Under the pieces are notes generated by a model, which had not been told where the DNA came from, did no database searches, and saw only the letters and a program-made list of their open reading frames with translations. A stretch of 64,000 bases of DNA from Carettochelys insculpta (lineage: Eukaryota; Chordata; Testudines; Carettochelyidae), in contig NC_134152.1 of assembly GCF_033958435.1 (NCBI RefSeq), forward strand, positions 15,548,001 to 15,612,000. The letters run 5' to 3'. Position 1 is the first letter of the stretch. Each line of letters starts with the position of its first letter. Made by a program: the position numbers and the translations under genes. Positions 32,580-44,800 of this stretch are shown piece after piece.

Positions 32580-35471
32580 ATCAGCAGAAACTCAAACTGA
32601 AGTTTGGCTCACTATATTTCCAATTCTTGGTTACAACTTACCACATGCTGGTCAAAGTAAATTTAAAGTAATTTATTGACTTCTCTCATTCTTCCGCTTT
32701 CCAATCAAGCTGTCTCAGTGTTGGTAATGCTTTTCATCTCTGTATCATGCAGCTCTAAAGTAATGCATCCAGTGCTAACCCAACCTTCCCATACTATTAG
32801 TTCTTTTCTGAATACTGATAACATGGTTAGGAATGAGAAGAACAAGGCCCCTGCACAAAGCAGTGGTTCTTAAACCTTTGTTTGGGGCTTAACATTTTAA
32901 TGCCATCTGCCCTTTTTCAACAATATATTTGATAGATAAATTGAAATAGAAACAACAAACTGTATCATAATCCTTTAACATATTAGATCTTATTTACAGG
33001 TGTTAAATGAAATTTGACTTGGAAAGGTTATGTTTAATTCTTACTTGTTTCAATATCATATTAGTCTTCTCAATAACATATGTTTTAACAACCAGGTTCT
33101 TTTGTGCTTATATATTTTAACAATCACCGTGTCTCTCCCTCCCTCCTGGAAAATGTGAACTTTCTATAAAAGTGTATGGAAACTGGACTGTCAATATGCA
33201 TCCATTTTAAATCTTTTACCAAAATGCTTTCAAGTAACTTCAGGAATCATAGGATCTTTATTTCTCCTCTCTAGTTGGTACCAATCTCCTTTGGTATTTA
33301 TTTCAACTGATGTGAAAGACCTCAGTTTCCAGATTAATACTGCCACTCACCTTAATTTATAACGGTGAGATACTTCCCAGCTATGTCTCTAATATCACCA
33401 CATTGACTCCCTTTAAATGCACTTCCCTTAAAATCCTGATATAGTTGGGATTGCAACGTAATAGTTTTGGTATCACTGAGCTTGATTAACTAATTCAATC
33501 TTCTAAAAAAAGAATTTAAATTCTGTAGTCACTATCATGAATTAAAACAAGCTCTTTACCATGCACCATTATCACAGGTTTGTACAGATACCCAGTTATT
33601 GTTTTAGGTGATATATGAAAATCTCGCAATTAACATTTCCATTAACAGTTGTGCCACATCTGAGAGACATTTCTTAACACTGAAGGTTCCAAAATTCTGT
33701 ACATTTGAGTATCTTCTTGGTATCTTTGTTGAGTATCTTTGTTGGTAACAAAAGTTTTGCTGACTTCAAATTTGATGGCAACAAATATAATGTCCCTTTG
33801 TGGGTTATTGTGGAGTATTAAAACAATGATTTGGCATAAAGGAAGAACACTGTTTTGGCAATTCTGTCTAGAAAATAACTATGACCTTCAACGCTGTTAC
33901 AAAAACAATTTAATCTGCCTTTGTTTAAAATTCCTCTCACATTTTGCATTGTACATAGCTCTGAGGCTCCCAGTAAACATCTGCAAATCACAGCAACAGA
34001 ACACCACAACATGTGTATTTGTTATTAAAGAAAATGAATGCATGCTTATATATAGCAGCAGGCAGTTTTGCTCAGCTAAATCATTATACCATGTGAAGAG
34101 ACTATTATAATCAAAGACTACAGAATAATTATTTACTTCTCTTGTAATTAGAAACTATTAAAAACTGAGCTTTTCCAATTATACTTTCTCCTACGTACAT
34201 TGAAATTGATGAAATACATACAGAATGTTTGTACAAATAAATTGTACAGCAATTTGGGCCTCTGAAATTTGACCTAACACAATCAAATAAATATTTAAAT
34301 AATAACCACTAATGTATACATACACACCAGAATGAAAAAGGATGTGTTATGTACCTTCTCCATTTAGAAGAATGAACATTTTAGAATGACTTCTGAATTT
34401 CTTCCTAAAAAACTGTAACACGACTTTTCATGCTCAAAACTTTCAAGAAAACATCACTTTCATTGAAAAAATCACGCACAGCAAAAGCTAACTCAAAATG
34501 ATGGAGAAAAGGGGAAGGAGGTAGCAATTCATCAAACTTCTGCATTACTAAGAAAATGTCCTTGTCTCTCTCTCTTCTTCTGTCAAACATCTTTTTGGGA
34601 TGCACCCATCTCTCCTTGAGAAATTTGCTAATCTCTTCGGACTACTTTTCATTTGCTGTGTTGGAAATTCCCCACTTCATTGAGACTTCCAGTTTTCATC
34701 AGAAAGAAGAAATAAGACAGATAACATAAGCTGAGGTTTGTTTTGCTGTTATTACCATTACACCCCCCCAACCTCCCTGAGGTTTGATGTAATTGGTAAG
34801 TTTGGACTCTGTATTATCACTTGCTTTGGCTTACAATATTTCACTTCAGTGGCTTTTTTCAGAATCAAGTGTTTTGATGCATATTGTATTTTCATATGTC
34901 AAAACACATTTTTAAATTAAACAAAGTATCATGTTGACTAGCTATCCCATCTCCTGTTCAAGAAAAGTACTCCTTTTCACCAAAGCAACATTCAGTACTT
35001 CACTGAAATTTCTGGTTTACGTGGTTGTTGTTTTTTTTTTTTTTTGAGAAAATAATCACACAGGGCATTTTGTGGAAAACTATAAAATGTCTTTTTTTTC
35101 TGGTGCACCAATATTGTAGAGCCAGTAGGATTTGGTCCATTGCCATTTGTGTTTCTCCTGGGCTCTTGTTAAGCAAAACTATCAAAGAGACTAAACGGTA
35201 GCAAGAAAGATCATCACTGATTACCCTTCTCCTTCTTACACTTTGACTTCTCCGATATCAGTTCCTGTATTTTGACAGAATGGGTACTTCATGTATGAAA
35301 CTGGCATTTGAAGTGGATGTTTCTTGTTCACAGCCATCACACAATAAGTGTAAACTGATTCTGCCTTTTCTTGGCCATTAAAATTCTCTTGTGACTCCTG
35401 GCTTCTCCTTCACATCATTCTCATTCTGATGTCATCTATTTAATCACAAATACGATCCCAGATGACATAAT
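32580..35471. other. TXNDC11 intron, no recognised feature
   Basis: Nearly 2.9 kb of AT-rich intron with a T-rich tract at 35027-35045. No exon, repeat family or coding motif was recognised. Confidence 0.5.
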
Positions 35472-35834
35472 GGCTATGTCTACACAGAGCTCTGCCCAGC
35501 GCCACTACTGGCAGAGCTATGCAAAGTGAGCTTCTCAGGATTGCAAATGGCTGCTTGTTTGCCTACTCCCGGAGCGCATTACCACAGCCACGCAAGAGTT
35601 CGGTGCCGGCAGAAGGGGATGCCAGCACTGCATCAACCGTGTGGATGTGCCTCTGCTGGCTAAATCCCCACCTGTCGCCAGTCCCTTATGCCTCAAGCTT
35701 GACCAAGCTCTCACGTGGCTATGATAATGAGCTTCGGAGTTATGCAAAGAGGACACCATTTGCAATCCCGAGAAGTTCACTTTGCATAGCTCTGCTGGCA
35801 GCGGAGCTGGGCAGAGCTCCGTGTAGACTCAGTT
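35472..35834. mobile_element. Harbinger-type MITE
   Basis: Inverted ends of about 60 bp: left GGCTATGTCTACACAGAGCT; the right end, complemented, reads AACTGAGTCTACACGGAGCT. Both continue with CTGCCCAGC and the CAGAGCTATGCAAAGTG word. AAT stands on both sides (35469-35471, 35835-35837), a 3-bp duplication. GC-rich and non-coding. Confidence 0.85.
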
Positions 35835-35837
35835 AAT

Positions 35838-36214
35838 GTGTTTTTCCCTGATACAAATGCATTACTTACGAGCTGTGCAAGACACCCATATACTATGAAA
35901 CATGTTGTTTAAATTATAAAGAGATTAAATATGGACTAGGGCAACCTGCTCCTCTCTACCAAATGAGTTTTTCACAGTACACGTTTGTTCATTTTGATAT
36001 ATTTAGAAAATGTAGGTCCTTTAATTCAATATTCATTGTATACATGTGGCCTAAGGAATTTAAATAACTGGTAATGCATTATGAAAGAAATCAAATTTTA
36101 GAAAGATGGAAAAGGCTGCTTCCTTTGGGATGCTTACCAAATTGTCTCCATGTTTAATACATGTGTGAAGTATCTTTAAAACTTCCAGATTAATGAAGAA
36201 GAAACATCTCAAGA
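35838..36214. other. TXNDC11 intron, no recognised feature
   Basis: Short AT-rich stretch between a MITE and an old CR1/L2-like LINE. Confidence 0.45.
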
Positions 36215-37428
36215 AGCTATGTTAAGAAGTTACATTCCAGAGAATGCAAAAAACAGGCTGTCACACTCATTGGATATGTGTTTTGATGAGACAAAGTTTC
36301 GTTCCTGAAAGTTAAGTGTTCCAATATACTAGACTTCTGGAAGGCATTTGACTTGGGAACACATGCCATTTTGATTAAAAAACAGAATGACATAAAATTA
36401 ACATGGCACATATTAAATGGATTAAATATTGGCCAATTCAGAGGTCTCAAAATGTAACTGTAAATGGGGATTCATCATCAAACAGATGTGTTTCCAATGG
36501 GGTCCTACACTACTTAACACTTTTATCAATGACCTGGAAGAAACAGTCACTGATGTATTTAGCTGCCAGCACAAAAAATGAGGGACAGCAAATTAAGAGG
36601 AGATGTTACTGATACACAGCAATCCAGACCACTTGGCAAACCCGGGGCAAGCAAACAATGCAAATTTTAATATGGTTAAATTTTGACATATTCATTTAGA
36701 AACAAAGAAAGTCAGTCATAATTAAAGGATGAGTGGACTCTATACTAGGAGGCAGTGACTCTATTCACCATAGATCTGCACATTTTTTTTAAACAGCCGA
36801 AAACGAGCTCCCAGTGTGATGCTGTGGCCAAATGAGCTAATTTGAACAATGGATGCATAAAGTGGAATCTCATATTGGCATAGAGAGATTGTTTTACCTC
36901 TGTACTGGGCACAGGTGTGCCAACTGTTGGGCTACTTAATCTGATATCTACAATTCAAAAAATATTTTAAAAACTGGACAGAATTCAGAGAAGAATCATA
37001 AGAATGGCTACAGGATTAGAAAACATACCTTATAGTGATAAGCTAAAACAGACTGAGCTCCTTGCGTCTACCAGGTTAAAGAGAGAATTGATTATAATCA
37101 CTAAGTACCCATATGGAGAAGAAATATTCTTCACTCAATAAGAGAAAAGTAAAACACAATCCAAAGGCTAGAAGTTGAAGCCAGACAAATTCAGAATTGA
37201 AATAAAGTGTAAATGTTTTAACAGTGAGCATATTCAACTATTAGAGCAATTTACTAAAGGCTGGATTCTCCATAACTAATTATTTTATTTTAGACAGTTT
37301 TTTCCCCTAAAAGATACATGCTAGAAATGATTTTAAGCAAGCTCTGTGGCCTTTATCATGCAAGAGGTGGTAGACTAGTTGGTCACGATGGGCCCTTCCA
37401 GCCCTAGAATCCAGGAATCTATGAAAAA
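36215..37428 (+). mobile_element. Old CR1/L2-like LINE remnant
   Basis: Plus-strand remnants of the RT: GTTTCCAATGGGGTCCTAC, then TTTATCAATGACCTGGAAGAA (the FINDLEE motif). Downstream are words of the 3' region: ACTGGACAGAATTCAGAGAA, AGAGGTGGTAGACTAGTTGG and TTCCAGCCCTAGAATCCAGG. The end is near ATCTATGAA. It is heavily mutated with no usable frame. Confidence 0.65.
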
Positions 37429-37499
37429 GGGTGGACAAGGGAAGAGGTATGTGGAAGGGTGCCTCAGTTTGGATCTCTAATTTATTATTTGACTACAGA

Positions 37500-37810
37500 A
37501 TTGTGAATGGTAGACAGGATAGGCAACAGAATTGCCAGGCCCCTGGGCAAGGGGTGTATGAGAGGAGGAGACATCTCTGGACCCGTGGAAGGGATAGGGC
37601 TGGGGTTAGCCTTCCCCACTCAGCACATTAGGGCTGCCCAGTCTGTGCTGCCCAGTCTGTGCTACCCAGGGCTGTAGCAGTTATTTAGTTATTTACTGCC
37701 ACAAAAGTGGTTGCTGGGAACCCCAGGTCCTTTTAAATTGCTAGGCCCTGTGGCAACTGCCCCTTTTGCTCCGTCTTCCTCCAGTTGGAGGCTCTAATGC
37801 AGAAATACTA
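37500..37810. repeat. Unclassified GC-richer interspersed segment
   Basis: Contains ATTGCCAGGCCCCTGGGCAA and the tandem GCCCAGTCTGTGCT pair at about 37636-37664. It ends around CCAGTTGGAGGCTCTAATGC. Its vocabulary resembles 59330-59560 in opposite orientation. The family was not identified; a hAT-type MITE is possible. Confidence 0.3.
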
Positions 37811-38170
37811 CTACTATAATACTCTAGGCTGTGGACCTGCAAGAGGTCTGTATCAGTGGAGCATTCAGCCACACAACAGTCAGAGCAAAGTTAAAGTTCA
37901 TGTACTATAAGCTCAGGGGAACGACACAGCCTAGAAAGTGCTTCCCATGGAAGACCTGACTGGAAGGATCCCCCATGACCTCTGATCACTCCATGCACAC
38001 TATTAAAGCCTGCAGGTAGATCTTGGAATCTGTCTGTGCAATGCAGCAGTACCCTGCCTGTTGCTGCAAGAGACCTCAGTGTCACTGTCTGATTCAGACT
38101 CCACATTTCTGGTCTCCATCAATGATTCCTACCCTGACTTCTCATTCAGGTAGCGATCACTGGCTAAACC

Positions 38171-38213
38171 CTAGGTGTCCAACCTTTTGTCACCAGCAGC
38201 CACATGGCAATTT

Positions 38214-38248
<35 letters not shown>

Positions 38249-39345
38249 TTTCTGGGAACTGAACACAAAATAGCCCCAAACCAGCCCCACCCGCACCTCC
38301 CGCTTCCCTGCTTAAATCTCTCGCAGCCCCAAACCACCCTCCGCCCACTCCCAGGATTAACCTCCCCTCACAGCCCCAAACTGCCGCCCACCAAACCCAG
38401 GATTAATTTACCCAGGAACTTCGCATGCTGCCACCCCCCACTACTCCTTCGCTGAGCCGTCTCCTCTTCACTGTGGCTGTGTGGCTCCCCCCACAAACAA
38501 CTTAGCAGGGGCAGCTTCCAGTGCCCTGCTGCACTGAAAGAACAGGACTCAATTTAATTGAGTTAACAGCCAGATCCCTCCTGCTGGCCATTAAACCAAT
38601 TACACTGAGTTCTACTCCAGTGTTTCTCAACCTTTTTTTTTCTGAAGCACCCTTTTCCCAAAAACAAAAAAAAAACTGTAAGTACCCCCAGTACCCACAA
38701 TTTTCAGACACACACAATCCCCAATCTCACTCCCCATCTAGAGCCAGGCACCCTCCAGCCCTTCGCATTAACCCACTCCCCCTTCCGCTCCTCCAGGGCC
38801 AGGCACCCCCAGCTCCCCACTTAAACCCAATTCCCCCTTCCATTCACCAGAGGCAAGGCACCCCAACCACGCCCCCCACTTTAACCCAATTGCCCTATCT
38901 CTCCTCCAAAGCCAGGCACCCCCAATCCTCTGCTTAACCCAATCCTCTGTCCCCACCTCCAGAGCCAGCCCCTCCCCCTGCTATAATCCAATACCAGCAA
39001 CTCACCGGAGCCACCATGGCCAAGCACCTCTCCCTCCAAGAGCTGGGGAAGGACTCGTATGCAGAGTAGCGCACAGCGCTCTCGCAGCTCTGAGCATTTT
39101 ATTGCTCAAAGAGCCGCATGCGGCTCCAGCACGGGTACCCCCTGCTGCTTCTCTCTACTCCTGCAGCACTGTATGGGAGCTGCAGGAGGAGTCAAGTGGC
39201 AGAGACAGGAGCTGCAAATGTTCCCTTAAAGAGCTACATGTGGCTTTCAGCTGCCAAGCTGCTTTTTAAAAACGGCACTGCTGCCAGCTCCATGGGCCAG
39301 ATTCTGGCCTACAGGCCAGGTGTCAGACATTTCTGGGCTAGACTC
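38171..39345. mobile_element. Non-autonomous hAT-like element with a second one nested
   Basis: The outer end CTAGGTGTCCAACCTTTTG pairs loosely with the complement of the right end near GGTGTCAGACATTTCTGGG. Flanks CTAAACCC and CTAGACTC are similar, a possible 8-bp duplication. Inside, CCAGTGTTTCTCAACCTTTT at about 38622 starts another hAT-like terminus. CAAAGAGCCGCATGCGGCTC at 39107 is a hallmark word of such elements. Long C-rich tracts are present and there is no coding capacity. Open frames here are compositional. Confidence 0.55.
38215..38244 (+). repeat. T30 homopolymer
   Basis: Thirty uninterrupted thymines near the left end of the hAT-like element; a likely length-variable or assembly-sensitive site. 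Confidence 0.95.
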
Positions 39346-40059
39346 TTGTCCCAGCCTTATGCCTGACTCAATGGCTTTGATTCAATTTGTTACACCTGGC
39401 TTGCCTCCTAGATCTATCTCCTGCTCTGACCTGCTGGGGCAGACTGCTCACAGATCATGGCTATGACAACTGCCACCAACTGTGATGAAAATTCACATAC
39501 CTGTTCTTCTACTAAAATACCACTCTGTGCAGCCTTCCAGCCTGAACAAAATCTATAATAAAAACATGGTGAGTCCTAAACCATGTTGAATTTGTCCTTT
39601 TATGTCTACTGTTTTGAATTTCTGGTAGCTAATTTATTTTAGTGGGATGACAAACTTGAAACCAACACTTATTATAATCCCTGCTGTTTGGTGGTTTTTT
39701 ACAATCTGAAAGAGTCAAATGTTTGAGATATCGGAGTTTTATGAACAGAGGACCCAATTCCAAGCCCCCTGAAGTCCACAGAAAAATCCCTCTTGACTTC
39801 AAGTCATACTATATTTGACTCTTGTTGGGTTAGATATGCTTCGCCAATGTCACTTTGTGTTACTTTGGTAGGGTAACGGAGACAGCATCTGTTCCTGCTG
39901 CTTCCATAGATGATACCCCTGGCATGAGGGAATGTGCAGTCAACACAGAACATAACCAATGGGTAGGAAACCCTATTGCTCAATCCCTAGTTCTGCAAAG
40001 TATCACGAAGGAGGCATGAGGCATGCCTGGGGGTTGCTTAAATATAAATCATTATCCAT
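39346..40059. other. TXNDC11 intron, no recognised feature
   Basis: Intronic sequence without recognised repeat or coding motif. Confidence 0.45.
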
Positions 40060-40989
40060 GGAACATACATAAGAATGACCATAGTGGGTCAGACCAAAGG
40101 TCCATCTAGCCCAGTATCTTCTCTTCTGACAACAGTCGATCCCAGATGCCAGAGAGAGAGTAAACAGAACAGGCAATCACTGAGTGATCCCCTCTCCCGA
40201 TATCCATTTCCAGCCTCTGACAGAGAAGAGGGGGACAATTCGTACTCACACAACTAATAAGTACTGATGGACCTAAGCTCCATAAATTTATCTCGCTCTT
40301 TTTTTTGAGCCCTGATAAAGCTTTGCTCTTCACAATATCCTCTGGCAGAGTTCCACAAATTGGTTGTTCGCTGTGTGAAGAAACACTTCCTTTTGATTGT
40401 TTTAAACCTGCTTCCTCTTAATATCATTTGGTAAACTCTAGTGCTGATGTTATGGGAACAAGTAAGTTAACTTATTTATTCACTTTCTCTATAGTTGTCA
40501 TGATTTTATAAAACTCTACCATATCCTCCATTAGTCTTCTCATTTCTAAAATGAAAAGTCCCAGCCTTTTTAATCTCTTTCCATATGACATCCATGCCAA
40601 CCCCCTAATCATTTTGTTGCCCTTTTCTGAACCTTTTTCAATGCCAATATATCTTTTTTGAGGTAAGGCAACCACATCTGTTTGCAGTAATCAGGGGGTG
40701 GGATTAAATGACCTCCTCAGGTTTCTTCCAGCCCTAGCATTCTATGAGGGTGTGCCAGGGATTTATAAAGAGCGACAAGATATTCTTTGTCTTAGTCTCT
40801 TGTCCCCTTTTTTAATAATTCTTAACATTTTTTGCTTTTTTTTTTTGACTGGGGCAGCACACTGAGTGGTTTTTTTTTCAGAGAACTATCCAAAATGACT
40901 CCAAGGTCTTGCTCTGGAGTAGTTACAGCACTAGTCAGTCCCCAGCACTTTGTATGTATAGTTGTGATTATTTTGCGAACTCTGCTTGA

Positions 40990-41314
40990 CAGTAAACTCT
41001 TTAATATCTGCCAGCCTGGGACCAGGAAGTTGCTGGACAGTCAAATATTCTGGATGACAAAGAGGTATATCTAGCAGTGCATAAAACTAAAGAAAACAAG
41101 GTTAGATATTAAGAAACAAAAATGTATGCGGAATACTTTAACAATAATATTAGTACTGTACACTACAAACTTACACTGTATTTGCTGTATTTATCTGTAT
41201 TTACTTTCACTATACTGTACTTACGGAAAACATAACTAAAATGCGCTTATGGTTAAAAGGACAGTTAGTTGAGAGTTCTGGATAACAGAATGCCAGATAT
41301 GAAAGAGTTTACTG
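40990..41314. mobile_element. Mariner/Tigger-like MITE inside CR1
   Basis: Ends CAGTAAACTCTTTAATATC and the complement of the right end CAGTAAACTCTTTCATATC. A TA follows on the right (41315-41316); the left neighbour is GA, a mutated TA. The CR1 words GATTATTTTG..TGCTTGA and CTTTGCATTTATCAAC on either side join when it is removed. 325 bp, non-coding. Confidence 0.85.
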
Positions 41315-41370
41315 TACTTTGCATTTATCAACATTAAAATTCATTCCCCATTTTGTTGCACAATCACCTA

Positions 41371-41761
41371 GGCTACACTAGCAAGCTCTTTCGAAAGCTT
41401 TTTCGGAAGAAAGGGGCTCTTTTGAAAGAGCCCATGGAGCATTTACACACAAAAAGCATTCTTTCAAAAAAGTAAATTGAAAGAATGTTGTACTCCTTTC
41501 AAAATCGCTTTCTTTCCCATTTCAGGAAGAGCGCCCCCTTTCAAAAGCTTCTGTCGAAAGAAAATGTGTAGATGCTCCACAGCGTCCTTCTTTTGAAAGA
41601 ACTGTCTTCATTTTTGATCTTTGGCCTGTTCTTTCCAAAGAGTGGAGGCTGTATGGACGTTCTTTGGAAAGAGCAGATCACTCTTTTGATCCGCTTTTTG
41701 TGTGTGGACGCGCTCTTTCGGAACAGATCTTCCCAAAGATCTCTGTAGTGTAAACATAGCC
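41371..41761. mobile_element. Harbinger MITE inside CR1, CTA target duplication
   Basis: Starts GGCTACACTAGCAAGCTC and ends TGTAGTGTAAACATAGCC (complement GGCTATGTTTACACTACA). CTA lies at 41368-41370 and again at 41762-41764, and the CR1 text CAATCAC-CTA-GTTTTGTAAAATCC is restored when one copy is kept. The interior is rich in TTTCGAAAG-like palindromes as in the full Harbinger element at 12930. Confidence 0.9.
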
Positions 41762-41881
41762 CTAGTTTTGTAAAATCCTTTTAAAGTTCTTCACAGTCTG
41801 CTTGATTCTTAACTATCTTGAGCAGTTAATATCATCAGCAAATTTTGCCACCTCACTCTTTACGCCTTTCTCCAGATGATT

Positions 41882-44800
41882 TCATACAATCCTAGAGCTG
41901 GATGGGACCTCAAGAGGTCATCGAGTTCAGCCCCTTAGACATAGTAGGATCAACCTTAACTAAATCATCCCAGTCAGGACTTTGTCAAGCTGTGACTTAA
42001 AAACCTCAAGGGATGGAGATTCCATCACCTCTCTAGGTAATGCAATCGAGTGCTTCACCATCCTCCAGGTGAAATAGTTACTCATTACATATAACCTACA
42101 CTTTCCGCTCTATCACTTGAAACCATTGATCCTTGTTCTGCCATCCTTCACTACTGAGAACAGCCTCTCTCCAACCTCTGTAGAGCCACCCTTTAGGAGG
42201 TTAAAGGCTCCTATCAAATAACCCCTCACTTGTCTCTTCCACAAACTAAATAAGCCCAAATTCCTCAGCTTCTTTTCAAATGTCATGTGCTCCAGCCCCC
42301 TAAACATTTTCATTGCCCTCCACTGGACCTTCTCATATGCATCCTCATCCCTTCTATACTGTGGGGCTCGGAACTGGACGCAATACTCCAACTCAGTGCT
42401 GCATAGAGGGGAATAACTTCTAGAGATCTGCTGGAAATGCTTCTCCTAATGCACTCCCATTTGCCATTAGCCTCTTTGGCTACAAGGGCACGTTTTTGAC
42501 TCATATTCAGCATCTCATCCACTGTAATCCCCAGGTCCTTTTCTCCTGCACTGCTACTTAGCCAGTCAGTCTCCAGCCTATAACAATGCCTGGGATTTTT
42601 CCGTCCCAAGTGCAGAACTCTGCACTTGTCCTTGCTGAACCTCATCAGATTTCTTTTGGTCCAATCCTCCAATTAATCTAGGTCACTCTGGACCCTATCT
42701 CTACCCTCCAGCATATCTACCTGTTCCCCTACTTTAGTGTCATCCACAAATTTGCTGATGGTACAATCCATTCCCCCATCTAGGTCATTAATAAAGATGT
42801 TGAACAATACCAGCCATAGAACTAATCCTTGGGGCACTCCACTTGAAACCAACAGCCAACCAGACCTTGAACCATTGATCACTACTAATTGGGCCAGAGC
42901 ACCTAGACAGCCATCTATCTACCTTACAGTCTATTTACCCTATCCATACTTCCTTGAAATATAGGTAAGAATATTGTGGGAGATGGTGCCAAAAGTTTTG
43001 CTAAAGTCAAGGTATATCACATGTGCTGACTTTCCCATATCCACAGAGCCAGTTACCTCATCATAGAAGCTAATCAGATTGGTCAGACATGACTTGCCCT
43101 TGGTGAATCCATGTTGACTATTCCTGACCACTTTTCCCTCTTTTAATAACTGCAAAATGGATTCCTTGAGGATCCCTTCCATGATTTTTCCAGGGACTCA
43201 GGTAAGGCTGCCCAGTCTATAGTTCCATGGATTGTCCTCCTTTCCTTTTTAAAGATGGGCACTATATTTGCCTTTTTCTAATCATCTTGGACCTCCCCCA
43301 GTCTCCACAAGTTTTCAAAGATATTGGCCAAAGGCTCTGGAATGTTATTTGCCAATTCCCACAGTACCCTTGGATGCAATTAAATCCAGACCCAGGATTG
43401 CTGTATGTGTAGCTTTCCTAAATAGCCCGTAACCTGTTCTTTCCCCACCAAGGGCTGGCGACCTTCTTCCCATATTGCACTGCCCAGTACAGTTGTCTGG
43501 GGGCTGACCTTGCCCGTGAAGACAGAGGGAAAAAAACAAACAAACCACTGACTACTTCAACTTTTCCAACATCATCTGTCACAAGGCTACCTCCCCTCAT
43601 CTATTAAGGGCCTCACACACTCTCTGGTCAACCTCTTATTGTTAACACGCCTGTAGAAACCCTTCTTGTTACCATTCATATTGCTTGCTAGCTGCAGTTC
43701 CAATTGTGCTTTTGCTTTCCTGTTTACTCCCCTGGATTCTTGAGCAATCTATTCAGTGACTTTTTTTCTGCTGAAATGCAGCGGAACTGCATTCTGGCAC
43801 CTGTCTTCCCCAGCTGAGGATCCTATGGCTGAGGCTGCCATCCAGGGTTCCATGTCCCAGCCAGCTCCCAGCTGCCAGCATGAGGGGCTCTCTTGCCCCT
43901 GGCTGGGATTCCTGCAGCTGAGGCTGCCAGCCAAGCTCTGCACCCCAGCCAGCTCCCATCTGTGGGAATGCAGGGTCCCCCCCGCCAGTTCCTTGGCAAC
44001 GGTTCCCGTCACTGAGGCTGCTAGCCAGGGTTCCACGCCCCAGCCTGCTACCAGCCAGAGGGCTGAAGCGGTCAGCTCCCACTGCGGACCCCGGGGGTGA
44101 ACTTGCCAGCAGGACTTGAGTTCCGGCACCCTTCTTCACTAGACAAAAAAACCACTCAATATACTTGTACTCCTCCTTAGTCATCCATCCAGTTTCCACT
44201 TCTTATATGCACCCTTTCTGAGTTTAAGCTTGCCAAGGATTTCTCTGGTAAGCCAAACTGGCTGTCTACCATATTGGCTTCTCTTACTGAGCATTGGGAT
44301 GGTTTGTGCCCAGACTTTCAATAAGGTTTCTTTAAAATATTGCCAGTTCTCCTGGACTTCTTTCCCCTTCATATTAGCTTCCCAGGGGTTCCTGCCCATC
44401 AGTTCTCTAAGGGAGATGAAGTCTGTTCTTCTGAAATCCAGGGTGTGTATTTTACTGCTCACATTTCTTCCTCTTATCAGGAACCTGAAATCTACCAGGC
44501 TGCAGCCAAGGTTGCCACTCACTTCTATTTCCCCTATTAGTTCTTCCCTGTTTATGAGCAGCAGATCAAGTTGCACATGGTTCCTGGGGCACTTCCAGGG
44601 TTGTCTGTGTGCTGTTGTATTGGTCTTCCAACAAATGTCAGGGTCATTCAACTCCACCATGAGAACCCGTGGCCTATGATCTGGAAGCTTCTCTTAGTTA
44701 TCTGAAGAAAGCCTTTGTGTCTGTAACAGACACCAACCACAATATCACCTCTGTTGCTTCTGCTTCTAAGCTTAACTCAAAGAATCTCAAATGGCTTTTC

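Larger units (their letters stand above)
40060..41881 (-). mobile_element. CR1/L2-like LINE 3' region, three times interrupted
   Basis: Minus-strand CR1 relative. Its plus-strand left end is CATAAGAATGACCATAGTGG then GTCAGACCAAAGGTCCATC. It runs through CACAAATTGGTTGTTCGC, TCATGATTTTATAAAACTC and CTTTGCATTTATCAACATT to GCAAATTTTGCCACCTC, where the minus strand encodes the KFADD region of the RT. It is interrupted by a mariner-like MITE (40990-41314) and a Harbinger MITE (41371-41761). At 41881 it is broken by a second CR1. Decayed. Confidence 0.85.

Noticed and set aside
38768..38956. Gly/Trp-rich minus-strand frame
   Set aside because: Complement of C-rich hAT-like repeat sequence.
43749..44199. 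Minus-strand frames of 126 and 148 codons rich in Trp, Gly and Ala
   Set aside because: They come from the 95-100-bp GC-rich internal tandem repeat of an inserted element, not from a gene.
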